NCBI GenBank assembly: GCA_949318235.1
Contig: OX439135.1
Coordinates: forward strand, 26,659,325-26,723,324
Direction of reading: 5' to 3'
From: Ecdyonurus torrentis
Lineage: Eukaryota; Arthropoda; Insecta; Ephemeroptera; Heptageniidae
Length of the DNA: 64,000 nucleotides
Part shown: positions 57,280 to 64,000 of the stretch, piece after piece
How the letters are laid out: each line of letters begins with the position of its first letter
How positions within the stretch are numbered: position 1 is the stretch's first letter
Translations under genes and position numbers: made by a program
The notes under the pieces: generated by a model
What the model was told of the DNA's origin: nothing
The model's database searches: none
Seen by the model: only the letters and a program-made list of their open reading frames with translations

Positions 57280-57670
57280 CATATATAATAAATGTTAAAA
57301 AGTTAAGAGTATTGATTAAGTACTCAATTACTTGGAATACATAATTTACAGGAAAATTTCAATTTCTTAATTTCTTCTCAATAATAAAATAAATAATAAT
57401 ATATTTTATGTATAAAAAATGAAGATATTTCATATAATAAATGTTAAAAAGTTAAGAGTATTGATTAAGTACTCAATTACTTGGAATACACATTTTTACA
57501 GGAAATTTTTAATTTCTTAATTTCTTCTCAATAAAATAACTAATGATATATTTGATGTATAAAAAAGACGATATTTTATAATAAATGTTTAAAAAGTTAA
57601 GAGTATTGATTAAGTACTCAATTACTTGGAATACATAATTTACAGGAACTTTTCAATATCTGAATTTTCT
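57280..57670 (+). repeat. About 145-bp tandem repeat, three copies
   Basis: Unit: ATAATAAATGTTAAAAAGTT, AAGAGTATTGATTAAGTACT, CAATTACTTGGAATACA, TTTACAGGAAAATTT, TTTCTTAATTTCTTCTCAAT. TTTCTTCTCA occupies the place of the ACTTCT motif. Confidence 0.85.
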
Positions 57671-58334
57671 TCTTTAATTTAATGAAAATTTATTTCATTC
57701 TCCCCCAGAAGTTATTTTTTATGTAATGATTTACCTGTTATATCTTTCATTGTAATCATTTATCTTATATATGCATGTGTTTGTATATTTATTTTATTGT
57801 CGAAGCAGTTTCTCTGATAAAGATGTGAAATTACTTTCGTGTACAGACATTTTCTCATCACTCATCGTTGCATCTTACATGTTTTTACAAATAGTCTCAT
57901 TTAAAACGCAGTAACGAACTGCATATTGTTCTAATCAAATATGAGATACAAATCCTGTGTTCAAACATGCATAAGTTAGACATTTAAATGGGTTGACATT
58001 TCAAAAGTTGTAATTTAATTATACATAAATATAATAATTATTTGGTGATTAAGATACAAAATATCTACTCAGCAAATAAGGTTAAGCAAAGAAGAAAAAT
58101 AATAATAAAAATAAAATAAAAAAAAGGAAATTTCCTTAAAATAGAAAAAAAACGATTTCAGAATGGCACTTTAATTTTCCAAAAATTAATCTTCCAAAAG
58201 ATTTTAACTACTCTGCTATATTTCTATATAGTTATTAATAAATATATAACGATATTTTTATATTAAAATAAATAATTATGTTGTGTGTTTTTATAGTTTT
58301 TTTTTTAAAAATTATATTTTTATTTTTTTTCCTT
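57671..58334. other. AT-rich background
   Basis: No gene or repeat end recognised. Confidence 0.4.
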
Positions 58335-58429
58335 TCATGAGAATTCGGGACATTTCAATTTTTAGCCGGGACAAGGTGTCAAAATTGGGATTGTCCCGGG
58401 AAAATCTGGACGTCTGGTCAGCCTACTTA
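58335..58429. mobile_element. hAT-like fragment of a widespread type
   Basis: TCGGGACATTTCAATTTTTA, GCCGGGACAAGGTGTCAAAA, TTGTCCCGGGAAAATCTGGA, CGTCTGGTCAGCCTA. This GTCCCGGG/CTGGTCAGCCT arrangement is familiar from short hAT-type repeats in many animals. Only one end is clear. The 62-codon frame across it is not a gene. Confidence 0.55.
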
Positions 58430-58615
58430 TCTTATAAAATAAACTGTATCGTATGTAACCGTGTAATTTAGAGTTCTCACCTGCTACATGTTGGCAAAAC
58501 TTTACTTTGATTTATTTTATGTTTATGCTTACATTTTATTTGAAAATGAAATTTAAATCTTTGTAAAAATGTCTTGATAAAGTTCTAATCGTTGTAGAGT
58601 AAAAAGATAAATAAT

Positions 58616-58922
58616 AGCTCGTTCTATAAACTACACACAAATATTAAACTAGCTTCAAAAATGTTCCTTTGTTAAAAACAGCTGGTTATGACGTCGTTAC
58701 CTGTTTACTACGTTTATACATATGGTCAATCATTGTTATTTCTTCTTTTAGAACTTTGAACTTGATAAAAATGAAAGAAACTCACAAAACAAAAAGTTCC
58801 AGTCTCAATATGCGACTCACTTTTATCGGCTCAAAAAAACAAGATCAACCAATGAATGTGTCTTATTTTGTTGGTCAGCCAATCACTGTTATTGAGATTC
58901 ACTTTACTTTACAGAACGAGCT
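58616..58922 (+). mobile_element. MITE family D, copy 3
   Basis: AGCTCGTTCTATAAACTACA to TACTTTACAGAACGAGCT: the best-kept terminal repeats of the family. Internal TTATGACGTCG and GGTCAGCCAATCACTG. The 86-codon frame is a shadow. Confidence 0.9.
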
Positions 58923-59737
58923 AATATAATAAGTTTATCGAAGTATAAAATGATAAACTAAATCGCAATACATATTATGTTATCAATACATAAATACTGC
59001 TTGTTTAACGGTTACTTTTTAGTAAGAAAGCGCACTTTTACTTCTTCTATTTTAAACATAAGAAATCATTGTTGTGTAATTTCAATTTGTTAACTTCTAT
59101 GTATTTGCAATAATGTAACTTTTGATTGCATAAATCGTATAAAGATTTATGACAAAAAAACGAAGTTAAAAAACTAAAAATGAGATAAATATATATATTA
59201 ATGCTGATAATCATAGAAATGATATATTTATAATATAAAATTCAATCATGATGATAAATCGATTACGTACTTTATATGATGATTATATGAAGGTAATTAC
59301 TTTTACTTTTTACTTCTTTTGTTTCAATGATAAAAAATTATATTTATGTAAGTTATAAGGTATGACAAAATATCCACAATGCTAGCGCATATTCCAGTAA
59401 GAATGTTTATACTCCAGGTTTTAAATTGTCTGTTTAACTTCTCTATCTTATTGAATGTTACTTAAATATTAATGTTTAATTTTAATATTTTCAATGTATA
59501 ACATAGGATATTAATTTTTAAGCAAATACAAGACGTACGTATTTTAACAATTAGAAGTTACTATGTCGATATATAAAATATCAAAATTTTTTAATGAGTG
59601 AAAAATATGTATAAATTATAATTAATAATAAATAAAAATTTATTAACATATTTAAATGGACCAAAAATACGTATAGAGTATAGCAAAGTACTCGTATACT
59701 GTGAAAATTGTTTGATTTGACATTTTAAACTTACTTA
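58923..59737 (+). other. AT-rich background
   Basis: ACTTCT near 59040, 59095, 59310 and 59440, spaced 55-215 bp. One reverse-orientation AGACGT near 59530. No gene. Confidence 0.5.
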
Positions 59738-60048
59738 TATAGGGTGTGTGCGAATGACGTCATATTTAATGTGCTTGGAGGCCATACTGGAGTAGTGGTT
59801 AACATTGTTCAGCATAGGACAAACTTTATTTAAGCCAATTTTCTTTGGGAAATCGCTTAATTTTTGGTTCATGTTATTTTTCTCACATACTTGAGATACT
59901 AATTCAACATAATATTTACAACATCAATGCTCTCAAAAATATTGCATAATGTTTTAAAACTGGCAAAATGATTTTTTTTCCTATGCCACCCATGTTATTG
60001 AGTTATCCAACATGGCGTTGACTTTAACATGAATGCATACACCCTATA
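59738..60048 (+). mobile_element. MITE family B, copy 10
   Basis: TATAGGGTGTGTGCGAATG with TGACGTCA near 59756, GTTCAGCATAGGACAAAC, ending ATGCATACACCCTATA. Confidence 0.9.
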
Positions 60049-60789
60049 CGTCTCAATAAATACAAAAATCATAATTTGTAATTTATAACGCGGATTCTTG
60101 CCATTCTTGTTTTACGAATATTTTATAATTACTAATCCTTTGACACTCATTAATTCTTTTTATTAAATATTTAGATAAAAACAATTAACTTAAATTTACT
60201 GTATGTAATTCTTTGATTATGTATTTTCTAATCAAAACGAGTGAGCTTGTCTCTTGATATTAATATAGTAATTATATTTTCTTCAAACAAAATAATTTGA
60301 AGTTTTACTAATTGAAAAGATTTATGGAAAATATATTCATGTATTGGGACATGCAAATAAAATGTGCAAATCTGCAATGTTTTTAATATCTTCTTTATCG
60401 ATTTATTAAAGATGAATTTTTTAATATGGTAATACTAATTATATTATCTGTCTTTTCGTAAATTTTATTGATAATGTTTTTCTGCGTTTTTTTTTTTTTT
60501 TTTTTTTTTGTTTGTTTGTTGTTGTTGTTGTTGTTAATTTACAAATATGTTAATAATTAATAATTATTTCTAAAATTATTAAAATATTTAATTATACCAA
60601 ATAAGAAAATCACTATCTCTTAATCATTTTTTTTTTTTGTCAATTTGTTGGTATTATTTATAGGAACTTAGCGTAAGGGACTCAACCGCCTGAAACCATT
60701 TTGTGTCTGAAATTTATTATATGCTTAAAATGTGAAATACGTAATGTGTAATGTTAGATGTCTATATTTTCTTAAGTTTAATTACTTAA
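60049..60789. other. AT-rich background with poly(T) and (GTT)n
   Basis: ACGTCT near 60050; poly(T) at 60487-60508 followed by (GTT)n. No gene. Confidence 0.45.
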
Positions 60790-61120
60790 GGGTTGTATTC
60801 AGATGGCTTGTATCTCAAAATTAAAAAAGAAAACTTGCAAACTTTATGATGCCATTTAAAAGTTAACAGTAACAGCTACCTATGATAAAATTTTCATAAC
60901 CCGTGACCATCAGATAAGAGAGAAAATAATTATTGAAATTAACATGGGCTCTTATGGGACTAAAACTTCAAAATATCATAATTAAAAATCTAGCATGGTG
61001 ACCCACCAATTTTTTTACATTTTTAAAGATACCATATCCTAATGTATCACTGTGCAAATTTTCAGATTTTTCTTTCTTTACAACTTTTTAGTCAAATCCC
61101 GCAGTACCTGATTTCCCGCC
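60790..61120 (-). mobile_element. MITE family E, diverged copy 5 (reverse)
   Basis: TTAA flanks (60786-60789, 61121-61124). GGGTTGTATTCAGATGGCTT left, ACCTGATTTCCCGCC right. The interior keeps the family order: TTGTATCTCAAAA, CATAACCCGTGACC, ATTGAAATTAACATGGGC, GTGACCCACCAA, CACTGTGCAAATTTTCAGAT. Confidence 0.75.
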
Positions 61121-61181
61121 TTAATGTAATGTCTAATTAGTTCTTTGCTGTTGCTAATTTGTTGAAATTTTTGTTCCCAGG

Positions 61182-61235
61182 AATGTTTGCTGCGGCTGAC
61201 CGTGAGGTTTACTGGAGATGATCGTGCTTAAATAA
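61182..61235 (+). other. Exon-like GC-rich island (candidate terminal exon)
   Basis: A pyrimidine-rich tract ending TTTTTGTTCCCAG looks like a splice acceptor. About 55 bp of near 50 % GC follow, far above the background, and then AT-rich DNA with AATAAA near 61293. One frame reads ECLLRLTVRFTGDDRA then stop; another reads MFAAADREVYWR then stop. No family is recognised. It could equally be a stray piece of an unrecognised repeat. Confidence 0.25.
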
Positions 61236-61736
61236 TATCTCGAGGAACGTTAATCAAAATTAATTAACTAATTAATTGGAAATTAAATTTTTAATAAACA
61301 TTTTTTTAGTAAACTTTTAACTCCTTTTCATGTAAATAGTTATTTTAATGACAAAATATTTGAAATATTAAGACTTTTGAATATATTCTATTACGCCTAA
61401 AAATTGTAATTATAATGCTTCATTTTTATTTTAAATAGTTTTAACATTTTTTAATAATTTGTTTTAAAATTACATTATAATTATGAATAATTTTGATCGA
61501 CGTTCCATACTTAATTCCAAAGGAATTATTACATTTTTATTATAATAAATGAAAGCTATAAGACATTTGTGAAACATAAAGCGACATAAAAAGTAGTTAT
61601 GATTATTATTACATTCAACTTTTGGTAGTTGAATATTGTAAAATGTGTTTTTACAAACAATGAAAAAAAAAAAAAAAAAAAAAAAGTAAAAATGATTGTT
61701 AAGCTTTTTTTAAAACTCTTTTTTATGATGATGAAA

Positions 61737-61782
<46 letters not shown>

Positions 61783-62055
61783 ATTGAAATGAAATGTTCA
61801 CTTTTGCAAAAAAAAAAAAAAAAAAAAAAACTATAGCAAAACTGTATGTACAAAACTATAGAGTTAATATGTCTGTATTTAAATACTAAAATCAATGTTG
61901 ATTGATTAAATTATCAAAACTGTAAAATAAATTTTGCTAATAATTCCTTGGTGATGAAATAGAAGATATTATTTCACCACGACGTCTCCAGTAAATCTAC
62001 TTCAACGTCTTCCAGACTTCGAGACATCTGCTTCATCTACGTAACTTTTGTCTAT
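61236..62055. other. AT-rich background with long poly(A) runs
   Basis: Poly(A) at 61662-61685, 61740-61778 and 61808-61830, which create false minus-strand frames. ACGTCT near 61980 and 62010. No gene. Confidence 0.5.
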
Positions 62056-62063
62056 CATTGTAC

Positions 62064-62548
62064 CAGTACCAGTCTTGGGTTCGATACCCAAAATTTATAT
62101 AACAATAACGATAATATATTCTAAGACCAAACTATAACGATATCGTTACTTTTAAAAATGTCACCCATGATAACGATACTACTCGTATAACGATAACTAT
62201 AAATCATAATACAATTTTTTATTGAAATAAAATATTTTAAATACTTGCTTCATGACTGTATACTATACCTACAATGATTAACCGACTCATTTATATACTT
62301 TTTAAAGTTTTGGTAATATTTTCTTATTTTCTGCGCACTTTTCTTTTGTGTGTGTATTTTTTTTTTTTTTTTTTTTTTTTTTGAGTAAAAAGTATCGTTA
62401 TAGATGCGACGATAATATCGTCAATTTTTGTTAATCTATAACGATAACTTTTATAAAACTGTTAATCTATAACGTTTCGATAATCGAATATCGTTATCGT
62501 ATCGTTATCGTATCGTTATCGTATTTACGATAATCGAACCCAAGACTG
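62064..62548. mobile_element. hAT-like element with ATCGTTATCG-rich interior
   Basis: Inverted ends CAGTCTTGGGTTCGAT (62070) and ATCGAACCCAAGACTG (ending 62548). If the element begins at CAGTACCAG (62064), the flanks are CATTGTAC (62056-62063) and CATTGTGC (62549-62556), a 7/8 match to an 8-bp duplication. The interior repeats CGATAT, TATCGTTATCG and AACGATAA words in both orientations. No transposase. Confidence 0.8.
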
Positions 62549-62625
62549 CATTGTGCTTTACTGTAGTCATTGCACTGAAATATGAATTTCTATTGACATA
62601 TGGCAATAACATGGATTTACATATT

Positions 62626-62934
62626 GATCTTCTCGCGTCAACATGAAGCTTCTACACTTTACAAATATCGGACAAATGACCGATCTACAATTTACAAATG
62701 TGCGGCTACCTGGAGCTTCACAGACCTGTCTGTTTTATATAGCAGAAGCTCCAGGTAGCCGCCACTTTGTCAAGTGTAGATCTACAATTTACAAAGTCGC
62801 GGCTACCTGGAGCTTCACCTACCTGTCTGTTTTATATAGCAGAAGCTCCAGGTAGCCGCCACTTTGTAAAGTGTAGATCGTTCATTCATTGCAAATTTGT
62901 AAACTGCAGAATCTTCATCTTGACACGAGAAGAT
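62626..62934. mobile_element. Foldback element U with two tandem hairpins
   Basis: Outer ends GATCTTCTCGCGTCAACATG and CATCTTGACACGAGAAGATC are inverted. Inside, a hairpin with arms GCGGCTACCTGGAGCTTC and its inverse, loop about 30 bp (CCTGTCTGTTTTATATAGCA), occurs twice in tandem (62703-62762 and 62802-62860). Frames on both strands are artefacts of the symmetry. Confidence 0.9.
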
Positions 62935-63030
62935 CGATTTAGTCAACTTAAAGCTACTTCGGATTGCCCATAAACCAACAGGAATCAATTTTGAAGTAAG
63001 TTGACTCTGCATACATACTGTACAGTATAC

Positions 63031-63326
63031 TATAGGGTGTATGCGCATGATGTCATATTTAATGCACTTGGAGGCCATACTGGAGTAATGAATAACATTG
63101 CTCAGCATAGGACAAACTTATTTTTTTGCTTATTTTCAGTTGGAAATCAGTTAATTTTTATTATTATTTTTCTCACATATTTGAAATTCAAGCTAATAGC
63201 ATCAATGCTCTCAAAAATATTGCTTACTATTTTCAAACCGGCAAAAATAGTTATATTCCTATGTCCCCCATGTTATTTAGAGATCCAACATGACGTCGAC
63301 TGTAACATGAATGCATACACCCTATA
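63031..63326 (+). mobile_element. MITE family B, copy 11
   Basis: TATAGGGTGTATGCGCATG (CRE changed to TGATGTCA), GCTCAGCATAGGACAAACTT, ending ATGCATACACCCTATA. Target TA. It interrupts a short frame that carries a zinc-finger-like motif. Confidence 0.9.
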
Positions 63327-63411
63327 CTGTAGGTTTTGTAATGTTAAATTCAAATATTTTGAATCTTACTTCAATCATGTATCATTGTTACACATGATTT
63401 TTGTAATTTGA
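63325..63411 (+). CDS. Possible C2H2 zinc-finger exon fragment
   Basis: Immediately right of MITE B11 the + strand encodes CRFCNVKFKYFESYFNH followed by VSLLH. This fits the classical finger C-x2-C-x3-F-x5-(hydrophobic)-x2-H-x4-H exactly. The frame stops at 63411; a GT at about 63402 could be a splice donor. Leaving out the MITE, the sequence left of it continues in the same frame for about ten codons to a stop near 62995, so no long protein is visible. No neighbouring finger is seen. It may be one exon of a gene running out of the window, a transposon-borne finger, or chance. Confidence 0.25.
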   Translation, partial: YCRFCNVKFKYFESYFNHVSLLHMIFVI

Positions 63412-63605
63412 AATTGTTCAATTTGTTTTCTAATTTCTAATCAAAGATACAACAATATAATAGGCCTACACGGGACTAGAATATTGTAAATTATTCAGAT
63501 AATGTTAAATGTTAATTTTTAACATTTATATGAAGGAAAAAAATATTATTAAAGGAAAGGATGTATCGCTAAATACGCCAAAGTTATATAATAATGCAAA
63601 ATAGG

Positions 63606-63638
<33 letters not shown>

Positions 63639-64000
63639 AAGAAAGAAAGAAAGTCTTAAATTAATTTCGCTAATTCTTGATATTTTTCATTATACATTAC
63701 TTTCAATAGATAACATTAAACTTGTCAATGTAATAAACGTAAATAAATGATAAAGAAAGAATTACAATTTTAATTAAAGGTATTTTGTTTTAAATTTATA
63801 TTCCAGTAGTTCGTCGTCATATTTTTATTTACAAATTTCGTTTCTTCCGCTTTTTTTTTTTAAATTAGAAAAGTAAATATATTGTTAAAAGCTATTTCAA
63901 TGTCTTAAATTTTAACGACGTTTATGTGCGGCTCTCAGAATGAGAAAATTTGTCAATTTTGACAAAACTGTTTTCTTGTTTTTATGGACCCCCTACCTAC
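63412..64000. other. AT-rich background to the window end
   Basis: Poly(A)/(GAAA)n at 63607-63652. No gene seen; the last 60 bases are slightly less AT-rich. Confidence 0.4.

Noticed and set aside
61556..61895. Minus-strand frames rich in phenylalanine
   Set aside because: They are translations of poly(A) runs read in reverse.
62643..63108. Overlapping frames on both strands
   Set aside because: They lie across the hairpin element U and MITE B11; the repeated peptide GASQTCLFYIAEAPG is the translated hairpin.

Overview
This window looks like gene-poor DNA from a eukaryote, most likely an invertebrate animal; I cannot name the species. About three quarters of the bases appear to be A or T. 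There is no operon structure, no rRNA and no intact host gene. It does hold a CR1/Jockey-like LINE fragment, a tRNA-derived SINE, hAT-, Mutator- and mariner-like elements, several dozen short inverted-repeat elements (MITEs), microsatellites, minisatellites and many local duplications. The only recognisable protein-coding remnants are the reverse transcriptase of a 5'-truncated LINE (about 1661-3297, minus strand) and the C-terminal end of a mariner-type transposase (51210-51407, minus strand). Two small exon-like traces (61182-61235 and about 63300-63411) are weak candidates for host coding sequence.

The window has two layers. The background is AT-rich sequence in which the hexamer ACGTCT, or its sister ACTTCT, recurs all along the + strand (by eye about 90 and about 70 copies). 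The reverse orientation is almost absent (about 3 and about a dozen). The motif sits inside tandem and higher-order repeats of very different unit length: about 70 bp at 5641-6115, about 117 bp at 32730-33230, about 95 bp at 34490-34880, and about 1 kb at 40200-49030. It is often preceded by a TTCTAATAAA-like stretch and followed by TTTTACGTAT. This one-way motif array is the most unusual thing here. One reading is a cluster of many small, individually promoted transcription units, by analogy with nematode motif-dependent piRNA genes. That is inference only.

The second layer is mobile elements inserted into that background. Families defined here by letter are: A (TTAA target, AGGCATAGACC ends), B (TA target, TAGGGTGTRTGC ends), C (TTAA, AAGGGMT ends, long foldback), D (AGCTCGTTCT ends), E (TTAA, GGGAGTAGGG ends), G (TTAA, AGGCGTAGAACA ends), I (related internally to B), K, L, M, N, and single-copy H, P, Q, R and U. 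A duplicated segment supplies an empty site for one E element and shows TTAA target duplication directly. Families A, B, C, D and G all carry a perfect TGACGTCA (CRE-type) palindrome, giving more than twenty copies where composition predicts fewer than one.

Layout: 1-3300 G, E, I elements and the LINE; 3300-6500 motif array with a hAT element; 6548-12530 a roughly 3.75-kb direct duplication; 12960-13436 SINE; 13.4-24 kb array with MITEs and smaller duplications; 24-30.5 kb dense MITEs; 30681-32519 Mutator-like element; 32.7-34.05 kb minisatellites; 34-40 kb tandem repeats and MITEs; 40.2-49.0 kb higher-order array; 50-52 kb mariner remnant and a (TA)n(CA)n tract; 52.6-64 kb MITEs, hAT elements, a 145-bp tandem repeat and the exon-like traces. 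All counts and boundaries were read by eye.
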